Shown: positions 1 to 6,439, numbered from the stretch's first letter. The stretch is DNA of 7,406 nucleotides from Bacteroidota bacterium (GCA_026391755.1 JAPLDN010000159.1:1-7406), one strand, 5' to 3'. The notes: generated from the sequence alone by a model not told the origin. A program made the numbers and translations.

Positions 1-1106
1 GTCGAACGCTGCAGGCTGTGAAACCCCCTGTTTGCGTTTGTACACAGGCCTTCCACCAGCTCTGGCCTCTTCGGTGTCACAGCCAGCTTAATCCTTCCGA
101 CACCGCTAAGCTGTGTCCTTATAATCCAGCTCCTGCCCCCGTTTGTCGACCTGTAGATCTGTGCCGAAGGTGTAAAACCGCCCGAATTGTCGCTGATCCC
201 TTTTGTCGCAGCATAAAGTATGTTCGTATCCCCCGGTTTGTAAGTAATATCCATGAAATACCCTCCCTGGACTGAATCAAAACTTGCACCCCCGTTGGTT
301 GACATGTAGATGCCTTTGGATGTTGCTGCAAGCAAAACAGAGGATTTTAGCGGATTCATGATCAGCCGGCGGATGAGCAGGTTGTTTGAGACCTTCCAGT
401 TAAGTCCCGTGGTACTCCACGTGAGTCCTCCATCGGGTGATTTCAGGATCCCTATGCTTTTATTGTCTCCTGAGGTTGTCCCGTTAAAAGCGCTCAGGCT
501 CCCCCCATCCCCGTCGCCGGTTGCAATGTACATGATGAGGGGATTGTTCGGATCGATGGCGATATCACTTACACCCAGCACGGGATTGCTGAGCTGGTTA
601 TCGAAATTCTCCCATGTCTTGCCATAATTCCTGGTCCTCCACAAACCTCCTGAAGGCGTGCCCACCCAGAATGTGTTTTTATCGGTAGGATGGAAAGCAA
701 TGCAGTTTACCCTTCCCAGCCCGGCATACCCGCTGGCTGTAGTCAAAGGTCCCATGGGAGTCCAGTTCGCAAGAGAATCCTGCGGATAATTGGCCGGGAG
801 TGCGGCAGAATACTTCTCCCATTCCCTGACGACCACATTATTCGCAGGGAACTCCCCTCTGCGGCCAACACGCTGTTCCCAATACCATTCCCACCTGCGG
901 AATACCTTATATCCGGAACCTTTGGTTATTGGTTTGCCTTTCCAGTAATCATGAAAATGCTTCTGGATCTCATAGAAATTCGTTGTACCCGCCTGTTTGT
1001 TTACCGTAGCCGGAACCTGAGCGGAAACAAGGCTGTGTAACACTATCATAGCCAGGATTAAAATAATGGAATAAATAAACCCCGGAGGAAGGAAATGTGT
1101 TTTCAT
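1..1106 (-). CDS. Secreted BNR/Asp-box beta-propeller protein (VPS10/sortilin-like), C-terminus beyond window
   Basis: This gene is read from ATG at 1104-1106 down to base 1 without a stop: 368 codons, truncated at the 3' end by the window edge. Residues 1-29 form a signal peptide (basic start, hydrophobic core IILILAMIVLH, then VSA before Q30). After a Trp/Tyr-rich N-terminal segment (about 40-110) come propeller blades marked by Asp-box-like motifs of the S/T-x-D/N-x-G-x-T/S-W/F type: TRNYGKTW (158-165), SPDGGLTW (223-230), STNGGASF (269-276) and STNGGRSW (320-327). The stretch GRVNCIAFHP followed by VGTPSGGLWRT is characteristic of Bacteroidota VPS10/sortilin-like extracellular proteins. 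These are usually around 1000 residues and often end in a type IX secretion sorting domain, which cannot be seen here. The role (adhesion, glycan or protein binding, or hydrolysis) cannot be assigned, because Asp-boxes mark the fold and not an activity. No frameshift was found in the part read. Confidence 0.88.
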   Translation of the reverse strand, partial: MKTHFLPPGFIYSIILILAMIVLHSLVSAQVPATVNKQAGTTNFYEIQKHFHDYWKGKPITKGSGYKVFRRWEWYWEQRVGRRGEFPANNVVVREWEKYSAALPANYPQDSLANWTPMGPLTTASGYAGLGRVNCIAFHPTDKNTFWVGTPSGGLWRTRNYGKTWENFDNQLSNPVLGVSDIAIDPNNPLIMYIATGDGDGGSLSAFNGTTSGDNKSIGILKSPDGGLTWSTTGLNWKVSNNLLIRRLIMNPLKSSVLLAATSKGIYMSTNGGASFDSVQGGYFMDITYKPGDTNILYAATKGISDNSGGFTPSAQIYRSTNGGRSWIIRTQLSGVGRIKLAVTPKRPELVEGLCTNANRGFHSLQRS

Positions 1107-1190
1107 TGAATTGGTCTTAAGATGAATGAAGGCGGACTGCTTTGTTTGTTAATTCGAAGCTTTTATCCGGTCCCTTAAAGGTAATACTTT

Positions 1191-1221
1191 TTCCCTGATA
1201 TTGTCACTGATTTTCAGGGAA
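1191..1221. repeat. Short inverted repeat (hairpin) in divergent intergenic region
   Basis: TTCCCTGA at 1191-1198 pairs perfectly with TCAGGGAA at 1214-1221 across a 15-base loop. It lies 85 bases upstream of the propeller gene start and about 103 bases upstream of the TACCTTTG element of the DUF4337 gene. Neither strand has a clear U-tract after the stem, and it is not at the end of a gene, so an intrinsic terminator is unlikely. It could be an operator or a leader structure of the propeller gene, or it could be chance. Confidence 0.4.
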
Positions 1222-1323
1222 TTTGTAATAGAAAAGACTACAATGCATCATTGTCACGAAAATACTCAAAAAAGGTGTCTGAATTTTTCGGTAAAAAAGA
1301 TCAACCCCTCTTCATGTGATTTG

Positions 1324-1331
1324 TACCTTTG
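1324..1331 (+). promoter_or_regulatory. Bacteroidota -7 promoter element TACCTTTG
   Basis: TACCTTTG matches exactly the TAnnTTTG consensus of the -7 element used by the primary sigma factor of Bacteroidota. It lies 45 bases upstream of the ATG at 1377 and is followed by an A-run leader, as is common in this phylum. No convincing -33 TTTG box was found about 19 bases upstream, so the call rests on the -7 element and its position. It would place transcription start around 1336-1340. Confidence 0.55.
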
Positions 1332-1376
1332 AACTTTCAAAAAAAAAATAACCTTGATCATCAAAGATCCGATCCT

Positions 1377-1910
1377 ATGGAAGAAATAGAAGTTCCCACC
1401 GAGCACCTTCACGAGACCCTCGAAGAAAAGGCTCGCGAAAGCGAGTCTAACTGGGTGATGAAGGTCGCCCTGACCGCAGCCCTGCTGGCTGTTTTCGCTG
1501 CGATCACAGCACTCATGGCAGGCCATCATTCTAATGAAGCCATGATAGAGCAGATCAGGTCGTCGGACCAATGGGCTTTTTACCAGGCCAAGGGGATAAA
1601 GGCAGCTGTGCTTGAAAGCAGGAACGAGATGCTCCTGGCGATGGGCAAAGAAGTTAAGCCTGAGGCTGCTGAAAAGCTGAAGTCTTACCGCGAAGATCAG
1701 AAAGAGATTGATAAAAAAGCCCGGGAATACAGCGAGACATCCGAACACCATCTGAGCCTTCACAACACCCTGGCCAAGGGAGTGACCATCTTCCAGATCG
1801 CTATAGCCATCTGCGCCATTTCGGCTCTCACAAAAAGAAAGTGGCTGTGGTATGGCAGCATGATTTTAGGATTGGCGGGCCTGGTTTTCCTGTGGTTGGG
1901 GTTGCTTTGA
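1377..1910 (+). CDS. DUF4337 family small membrane protein
   Basis: A 177-residue protein that I recognise as DUF4337, a bacterial family of unknown function. An acidic, His-containing N-terminus (1-25) is followed by a transmembrane helix at about 27-48. The family's best conserved block (GHHSNEAMIEQ, then SSDQWAFYQAKGIKAAVLE) spans 49-80, and a charged, probably helical or coiled segment runs to about 125. Two further membrane helices lie at about 132-151 and 155-176, separated by the basic turn TKRKW. The ATG at 1377 is chosen over an in-frame TTG 16 codons upstream. The family usually begins MEEIEVP-like, the TTG lies inside the TACCTTTG promoter element, and the added residues look like leader sequence. 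No Shine-Dalgarno sequence is visible, which is normal for the phylum. The gene ends 8 bases from the stop of the convergent STN-domain gene. No function can be inferred from the context. Confidence 0.9.
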   Translation: MEEIEVPTEHLHETLEEKARESESNWVMKVALTAALLAVFAAITALMAGHHSNEAMIEQIRSSDQWAFYQAKGIKAAVLESRNEMLLAMGKEVKPEAAEKLKSYREDQKEIDKKAREYSETSEHHLSLHNTLAKGVTIFQIAIAICAISALTKRKWLWYGSMILGLAGLVFLWLGLL

Positions 1911-1918
1911 GTTTTCCC

Positions 1919-3538
1919 CTACTCTATCTTCTCTATCTTCCCTATGATCTTTGACAGGGCTTCACTCAGCTTTGCTTCGGGAGCTATGGTGTTGAAATCT
2001 CCCCAGAAGGCATCACTGGCATTGTAAGGCTGATCAGAAAATACAATACCGGGCTTGAGAATTTCCTGCCTGGGGAATTTTATAACCCCGGCAGTATCGA
2101 TATTACAGGTGGCGAGCTCGAGGAATGTATAAAAATTATCGGAGGAGAGGTGATTCTTCAAACGGGTTTTTACCTGGATGTCACAACGTACATGACTGAG
2201 GTAGTACCTGCTGTTGAAAGGCAAATAGCTGACAGAATAAGTTATCTTTTCCAGTTTTACGATCAGCCTGCTGCTTTTTTTCAGTACCAGGTTCTCGGCT
2301 GCAAGATCGAGATAAGCGGGATTTATCTCGAAATCGGCGCCAAGCAAGGCAAAACCATCTTTTTCAATGTAAACTGTGCCTGTATACAAAGGTTTTTTCA
2401 GATCGGTTTTTTGCACGAATGTTACAGCGTAAGCATCTTTGGCATTGTATGAAACCAGGTCAGAATACTTGTAGGTATATTCTACAGGCGGAGACTGGTC
2501 AAGAAAACCAGGGATAAATTTAACAATGTCAAGCTGCTGGGCCGCCTGAACCCCGGCTTTTAGCTTGAGGAAAACCGTATCGCGGGGATTTGAATCCTGG
2601 ATTTTTCTCGACTTCAGCAGTTTCACCTGGTCGGCACGCTCACCGGCGGTGTAAGGTGATTTATAAATCTTAAAAACAGCCTCCGAATAGCTGATATATT
2701 TGTTATTCTTGCGCACCCCTTCACGATAAAACGCAGTAAGATAAGCAGGATCAAGCGCGTTGTTCACCTTCCGCTGATCCATCGCTTTCTCAATCAGCAC
2801 GTTCGGATCGATGTAACGGATGATCACTTCTTGTATGGAAATAACCCGACGGTCAAGGTAGAAATCAACCTGTTGTTCATTAAGCAGGCGAGCCGGGATG
2901 CTCTGGCTCATATATCCCAGGTGCGATACTACCAGGGAGGTCCCGATCAGAGTGGAAGGAATCTTAAGCGTAAAAAGGCCATCGCTGTTTGTGACGGTCC
3001 CTATATTTTCCTCAATGATCCCAGCAGTGGCAAAGGGTATAGCCGCTTTATTTTCCCTGTCGTAAATATGCCCCCTGATTATAATAGTTCTGATCGAATC
3101 CTTTAATAGATTACCAGGTTGTATCTTACTTTCAGGAAGTGCTTCTGCTTTGGCTTTACAGATCAGGATATGCTTTCCAAGTACTTTGTATTCAAGCGAG
3201 GGATTTGAAAGCAGGTTATCGAGCACTGTAAGCAAGGGCTCATTATCGGCATGCAGCTTAACCCTTTTATCGCTTTCAATGGTTTCGCTTTCATAAATAA
3301 AAAGGCAGTCGGCCTTTTGAGATATCAGGTTCAATGCCTCGTAGAGAGTGGTATTCTGTTTAGGTATGCTGATGACTTTATCGAGCAGGGACACCTGTGA
3401 GAAGACTGCATTTAACGTACACAGTATAAGGAATGCACTTAAAATACAAGCCCGGGCAAGGTAATACAGAAATCCGCATTCACAAGATTTAATTTTGCTT
3501 TGCGCTTTCCTTAATTTCAGAGAATACAACAGACCCAT
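1919..3538 (-). CDS. STN domain plus carboxypeptidase-like regulatory domain protein, no TonB barrel
   Basis: A 539-residue exported protein. An n-region of about 22 basic residues precedes a hydrophobic core (FLYYLARACILSAFLILC), with likely cleavage after VFS47. Residues about 50-128 read as an STN domain, the secretin/TonB short N-terminal domain that in FecA-type receptors contacts FecR. Residues about 152-230 are a carboxypeptidase-like regulatory beta-sandwich (IIIRGHIYD, GTVTNSDGLFTLKI, VVSHLGYMSQSI). Residues 231-539 are a conserved C-terminal region containing FYREGVRKNNKYISYSEAV and ending in FWGDFNTIAPE. That region is also present in the protein at 5007-6257. At this length there is no room for a SusC/FecA-type barrel. 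The ATG at 3538 is the first good start; it lies inside the fecR-like gene, giving a 50-bp overlap in another frame, and later in-frame ATGs would remove the signal peptide. It is the last gene of the sigma/anti-sigma operon. The inferred role is signal transducer for the FecR protein; the substrate is unknown. Confidence 0.85.
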   Translation of the reverse strand: MGLLYSLKLRKAQSKIKSCECGFLYYLARACILSAFLILCTLNAVFSQVSLLDKVISIPKQNTTLYEALNLISQKADCLFIYESETIESDKRVKLHADNEPLLTVLDNLLSNPSLEYKVLGKHILICKAKAEALPESKIQPGNLLKDSIRTIIIRGHIYDRENKAAIPFATAGIIEENIGTVTNSDGLFTLKIPSTLIGTSLVVSHLGYMSQSIPARLLNEQQVDFYLDRRVISIQEVIIRYIDPNVLIEKAMDQRKVNNALDPAYLTAFYREGVRKNNKYISYSEAVFKIYKSPYTAGERADQVKLLKSRKIQDSNPRDTVFLKLKAGVQAAQQLDIVKFIPGFLDQSPPVEYTYKYSDLVSYNAKDAYAVTFVQKTDLKKPLYTGTVYIEKDGFALLGADFEINPAYLDLAAENLVLKKSSRLIVKLEKITYSVSYLPFNSRYYLSHVRCDIQVKTRLKNHLSSDNFYTFLELATCNIDTAGVIKFPRQEILKPGIVFSDQPYNASDAFWGDFNTIAPEAKLSEALSKIIGKIEKIE

Positions 3539-4364
3539 TAATAGTTTGGCTTTTCAGGTTCAGGGCCGCACAAATGAGCTCGGTCATTGTTCCAGGAGTT
3601 TCATTTTGGAAAGTAACTGTCAGCTTATGCTTCCCGATTTCATTGTTTGCCAGCACAAAGTTAGTATTGAAATTCCGATTCAGCACAGTAATAATATCCT
3701 GAAGTTTTTCATCCTTGAAATGCATGCGCTGTTTATACCATGAGCCGGATTCGCCGGGAATATACTTTGACCTGACCAGGCCATTGCTGACAGCAGATAA
3801 CTTTTCCCCTGCAATAACCATTTCACTGTGTGCAGGATCTTTCTTTAACGTAACTTTTACTTTCCCCCTTTCAACAAAAAGTTCGAAGCCCCCATGATCC
3901 TTTGTATTCACATTAAATGCGGTACCCAGGACCTGTACCAGGACCTCTTCAGTTTCAATGATAAAAGGTTTATCCGGATTGGGCGCAATATCGAAAAAAG
4001 CCTCCCCTTTCAGTTCAACATTGCGGGATCCCTGTTTAAATTCCTGCGGATAAGAGAACAGCGAATTCCGGGCGATATAAATTACCGAGCCGTCGGCCAG
4101 GGTCTTAATAAGCGTATTTGACTCGTTGACGGTATTGAGCTTCACCATGTCAACTCCAGACTTCCGGCCCTTATTCACATATAATACAGCTCCAACAACC
4201 AGCAGGATCAATGCCACGGCAGCAATCCGCAGTCCAAAATAAACCAGTTGGTTTTTCGCCTTAACTCCTTTTTCAGGGATCAGGTCCTCTGCCTTAAGCC
4301 TGGAGTAAAGCTTATCCCAGGCTTCCCTGCTGTGAATTTGCCTGTTATCTTTAATATATTCCAT
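3489..4364 (-). CDS. FecR-family anti-sigma factor with C-terminal DUF4974 domain
   Basis: A 291-residue inner-membrane anti-sigma factor. The cytoplasmic N-terminus (1-40, with SREAWDKLYSRLK) should hold the cognate sigma factor. A single transmembrane helix lies at about 42-63 (FGLRIAAVALILLVVGAVLY). The periplasmic FecR domain spans about 80-175, with the signature series TLADGSVIYI (88-97), VELKGEAFFDIA (116-127), KPFIIET (132-138) and VQVLGTAFNVN (143-153). The C-terminal DUF4974 domain covers about 213-281 (MHFKDEKLQDIITVLNRNF and onwards). Gly147-Thr148 is the conserved GT of the family. Autoproteolysis at a Gly-Thr bond is described for some Pseudomonas FecR homologues such as FoxR, but equivalence here is inference. 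The gene starts 48 bp after the sigma gene's stop, and its last 50 bp overlap the STN gene. Its length and domain order are normal for Bacteroidota, and no key motif is missing. Confidence 0.95.
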   Translation of the reverse strand: MEYIKDNRQIHSREAWDKLYSRLKAEDLIPEKGVKAKNQLVYFGLRIAAVALILLVVGAVLYVNKGRKSGVDMVKLNTVNESNTLIKTLADGSVIYIARNSLFSYPQEFKQGSRNVELKGEAFFDIAPNPDKPFIIETEEVLVQVLGTAFNVNTKDHGGFELFVERGKVKVTLKKDPAHSEMVIAGEKLSAVSNGLVRSKYIPGESGSWYKQRMHFKDEKLQDIITVLNRNFNTNFVLANNEIGKHKLTVTFQNETPGTMTELICAALNLKSQTINGSVVFSEIKESAKQN

Positions 4365-4380
4365 AAGTTCGTATACCTTT

Positions 4381-4415
4381 AACTTCGTAATTCGATATTC
4401 GACATTCGGTATTCA
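4381..4415. repeat. Five imperfect 7-bp tandem repeats between sigma and anti-sigma genes
   Basis: Five consecutive 7-base units with consensus NNATTCG fill 4381-4415. The middle three are TAATTCG, ATATTCG and ACATTCG; the first (AACTTCG) and last (GTATTCA) each differ from the consensus at one position. The last unit contains the stop codon of the sigma gene (TCA at 4413-4415 on the plus strand). The array occupies most of the 48-bp spacer before the anti-sigma start. It could be replication-slippage sequence of the ATTCG type, which I recall seeing between Bacteroidota genes, or a feature of the intercistronic RNA. No function is known. Confidence 0.6.
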
Positions 4416-4970
4416 ATCCCACCTCCCCGTATACTCCTTCAATGCCACCCGGAATATCTGCAACGCCCTACTCATATCAGCCTCTACGGTCTTCTCCGAG
4501 ATTGACAGTATCCCGGCGATTTCGCGGTATTTCTTCCCTTCGAACCTGTTCATCCTGAATACGGTGGAACAGCGTTGGGGCATTTGATCCAGGGTCGCCC
4601 TGATCGCTTCGTTCAGATCATTCAGATCAACATTCGTTTGAACATTGGCCGGCACCATACCCCGGAATTCATTGAGAACTTTTTCAGCGTAGTTTTTCCG
4701 CATTGCAAGGTGTTCGAGATAATGAAGTGAATTGTTACGGATAGCCTGGTAGAGGTATGCATTCAAAGAAAACTTCAGAGAAAAGCTTTCCCTGTTTTTC
4801 CAGAACTGGTAGAAAAATTCCTGGACCATATCTTCAGCAGTATCCATATCGTTCAGAATGTTACCGGCATGTCGGCATAAAGGCTCATAATATTTCATAA
4901 AAAGCCGTTCAAATTCCCTGATGTCGCCGGCCTGGATTTTTTTCTGTATGTACAAATCATTAAGATTCAT
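4413..4970 (-). CDS. ECF RNA polymerase sigma-70 factor, Bacteroides expansion type
   Basis: A 185-residue extracytoplasmic-function sigma factor. Region sigma-2 spans about 15-90, with the core-binding and -10-recognition helices marked by DTAEDMVQEFFYQFWKNRE (43-61) and the following AYLYQAIRNNSLHYLEH. After a linker, region sigma-4 (about 118-173) carries a helix-turn-helix: KYREIAGILSISEKTVEADM (147-166). Length and motifs fit the family found beside FecR proteins throughout Bacteroidota. The ATG at 4970 gives the usual short lead-in (MNLNDLYIQKKI) before sigma-2. The gene lies 36 bp after the stop of the upstream carboxypeptidase-regulatory gene and 48 bp before the anti-sigma gene, all on one strand. 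It is presumably held inactive by the FecR protein at 3489-4364 and released on a periplasmic signal. The target promoters cannot be read from this window, and self-activation of the operon promoter is possible but unproven. Confidence 0.96.
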   Translation of the reverse strand: MNLNDLYIQKKIQAGDIREFERLFMKYYEPLCRHAGNILNDMDTAEDMVQEFFYQFWKNRESFSLKFSLNAYLYQAIRNNSLHYLEHLAMRKNYAEKVLNEFRGMVPANVQTNVDLNDLNEAIRATLDQMPQRCSTVFRMNRFEGKKYREIAGILSISEKTVEADMSRALQIFRVALKEYTGRWD

Positions 4971-5006
4971 TGGGAATTGAAGAGATTATGGGGCCCGGTA
5001 AAATTT

Positions 5007-6257
5007 TTACTTTTTCATGCTTTTCGAAAGCTTTTTGATGGCATTTTCAATAGAATTGTCAGGTTCAATGATGTTATTTTCACCCCAGAAATCGACATCG
5101 GTAAACGACTCCACCTTATCGGTGAACACCATAGTCGACCTGAAAATTTCCTGGCTCCCAAATTTAACGATATTATCGGCCCGCCTGTCTGTAATCGCTA
5201 ATTCCGACATCAGGGTATAGGTATTTTTAAACAATCGTCTCTTCCAGTCGCAACGGAATTTCAGATCTACACGAACATAATCGAGATAGAACTTACCGTT
5301 TTGTTCCTTATAAGTTACCAGGTAACCTGTCGTAACCGGCATAAATATCAAGCCCGAAGGTTTTTTCTGGACGAAAACATTAGCAGCCTTGTCTTCATCA
5401 CTGAGATCAAGGCTGAATTCAGCCCGGCTTATTGCATAATTGTCCTGTTGCACGTATATCTTACCAAAATAAAGCGGTTCTTCCTTAACAACCTCAGGTG
5501 AGAAATTGATAACCCAATTCAGCTTATTGTCAATATTTACAATTGACCCAAATTCAAACTTGTAATTATCAAGGTTATCGAGCGCTATGCTGAGATTGGT
5601 ATTTTTAACAATATCAAGCAGCATCGATATCTGTGGACCACCCTGCAACTGGATCATCAGTGTATCGGCCCGTTTCACATTGGTCGCCTTGCGGCCTTTG
5701 AACAGTTTCACCTTGTCATTCTGCAAACCCGAATAAGGAGCTTTATAGATATCTACAACCGCCTCGGAAACTGAAAGATATGTCCGGCGCTGCCTGATCG
5801 ACTCACGATAGAAACCCGTCATCATATTAGGCACCTGGCTGTAATTCTTTTTCAGGTTCTGTATCGCCATCTCCACGATTTCACGCGCATCTTTAGGCAC
5901 AACCGATATCTCCTGCAATTTCACAGGCTGAACATCAAGATAGAATGTTTTTTCTTTATCGACAGTTTCGCTGATCTTAAACCTTGTTGTTGCATAACCC
6001 AGGTGGGATACTTCAAAGTATTCGGCATTGAGTGAAGTATTCACCTTTAATGTGAAATCCCCGTCGGAGTTTGACACTGTACCGATACCCGTGCCGGGGA
6101 CTGTAATTGCGGCATAATTAATTTTTTCATTGGTTTTTGCATCCTTCAGGGTGCCGCTGACTGTAACAAATGTACTTTGGGCGGAGGCTATGTCACAGGC
6201 CGCAAAAAGCAGAAATACTACGCCAAAACTGAGAAGGTTCTTACTGAATGTTTTCAT
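5007..6257 (-). CDS. Exported carboxypeptidase-like regulatory domain protein, paralogue of the STN protein
   Basis: A 416-residue exported protein and the first gene of the four-gene unit. The signal peptide is at 1-26 (core LLSFGVVFLLFAA). Cleavage by signal peptidase I after ASA26 looks most natural, but C21 in FAAC could make it a lipoprotein; Phe at -3 weakens that reading. A carboxypeptidase-like regulatory beta-sandwich lies at about 32-112 (VTVSGTLKDA, GTVSNSDGDFTLKV, FEVSHLGYATTRF). A conserved region follows from about 120 to the end, with GFYRESIRQRRTYLSVSEAV (148-167), FGKIYVQQDNYAISRAEF (264-281) and VDFWGENNIIEPD (388-400). This mirrors the STN-domain protein at 1919-3538 almost from end to end but lacks the STN domain. 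The strand pattern around 264-281 resembles LolA-like half-barrels, which is a weak impression only. Despite the domain name no peptidase is implied. Possible roles are outer-membrane-associated sensor, partner of the STN protein, or sigma target; all are inference. Confidence 0.85.
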   Translation of the reverse strand: MKTFSKNLLSFGVVFLLFAACDIASAQSTFVTVSGTLKDAKTNEKINYAAITVPGTGIGTVSNSDGDFTLKVNTSLNAEYFEVSHLGYATTRFKISETVDKEKTFYLDVQPVKLQEISVVPKDAREIVEMAIQNLKKNYSQVPNMMTGFYRESIRQRRTYLSVSEAVVDIYKAPYSGLQNDKVKLFKGRKATNVKRADTLMIQLQGGPQISMLLDIVKNTNLSIALDNLDNYKFEFGSIVNIDNKLNWVINFSPEVVKEEPLYFGKIYVQQDNYAISRAEFSLDLSDEDKAANVFVQKKPSGLIFMPVTTGYLVTYKEQNGKFYLDYVRVDLKFRCDWKRRLFKNTYTLMSELAITDRRADNIVKFGSQEIFRSTMVFTDKVESFTDVDFWGENNIIEPDNSIENAIKKLSKSMKK

Positions 6258-6439
6258 GGCTGATGTTTTTTCAGGTTCAGGATTTTAATGAGTTATATCT
6301 GTAAGATACTTCAGGATGGAAATACCCTATGAATTTCGCAATTATTTTTTGACTGCGGATGAGATTTCTCCATGGAAAATCAGTATGGGCGTTCAGCTAT
6401 TGCGAATTTTCCTGTAATTTGCAGCAAATTACGGTATCC
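6258..6439. promoter_or_regulatory. Divergent intergenic region, expected promoters of the sigma operon and the peptidase gene
   Basis: These 182 bases separate the leftward four-gene unit from the rightward peptidase gene, so promoters for both must lie here. I found no exact TAnnTTTG element on either strand. The region holds the palindrome at 6414-6432, an 8-base inverted pair TTCGCAAT (6335-6342) and ATTGCGAA (6399-6406), and an 8-base direct repeat TTCAGGAT (6276-6283 and 6310-6317) in the operon leader. The absence of a clear housekeeping element before the operon would be compatible with transcription by its own ECF sigma factor, but this is not evidence for it. Confidence 0.5.
6414..6432. 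promoter_or_regulatory. Perfect 9+1+9 palindrome next to the peptidase start
   Basis: GTAATTTGC (6414-6422), one central A, then GCAAATTAC (6424-6432) form a perfect inverted repeat ending 7 bases before the peptidase ATG. Each arm contains TAATTTG, close to the Bacteroidota -7 element but one base short in its spacer. Size and symmetry fit an operator for a dimeric regulator, or a promoter core overlapped by one. Its position would let a bound protein block initiation of the peptidase gene. No regulator is encoded next to it apart from the sigma factor. Confidence 0.55.

Noticed and set aside
31..60. PELVEG string in the propeller protein, reminiscent of repeat-derived PELVEG peptides seen in some bacterial proteins
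   Set aside because: The underlying codons differ from the usual repeat DNA (CCTGAGCTTGTCGAAGG), and the residues fit the family's expected blade sequence.
310..1040. Plus-strand open frames opposite the propeller gene
   Set aside because: The minus strand carries a continuous frame with a signal peptide and four Asp-box motifs; the plus-strand frames have no recognisable content.
1176..1183. TACCTTTA on the minus strand as a -7 element for the propeller gene
   Set aside because: It matches TAnnTTTG at all but the last base, but no -33 box was found upstream and the match is weak for an AT-rich intergenic region.
1329..1376. A 16-codon N-terminal extension of the DUF4337 gene from a TTG codon
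   Set aside because: The TTG lies inside the TACCTTTG promoter element, the residues look like leader sequence, and the ATG at 1377 gives the usual family N-terminus.
1266..1763. A 165-codon open frame on the minus strand opposite the DUF4337 gene
   Set aside because: It is antisense to a recognisable conserved family, its product resembles nothing known, and it covers the promoter region. It is a shadow frame.
1911..1950. Tandem CTCTATCTTC sequence near the end of the STN gene as a terminator or regulatory repeat
   Set aside because: It lies mostly within codons for the IGKIEKIE tail and has no dyad symmetry. It is best read as ordinary coding repetition.
5007..6257. Reading the carboxypeptidase-like domain proteins as peptidases
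   Set aside because: The domain is the regulatory beta-sandwich only; no zinc-binding or catalytic carboxypeptidase motif is present in either protein.
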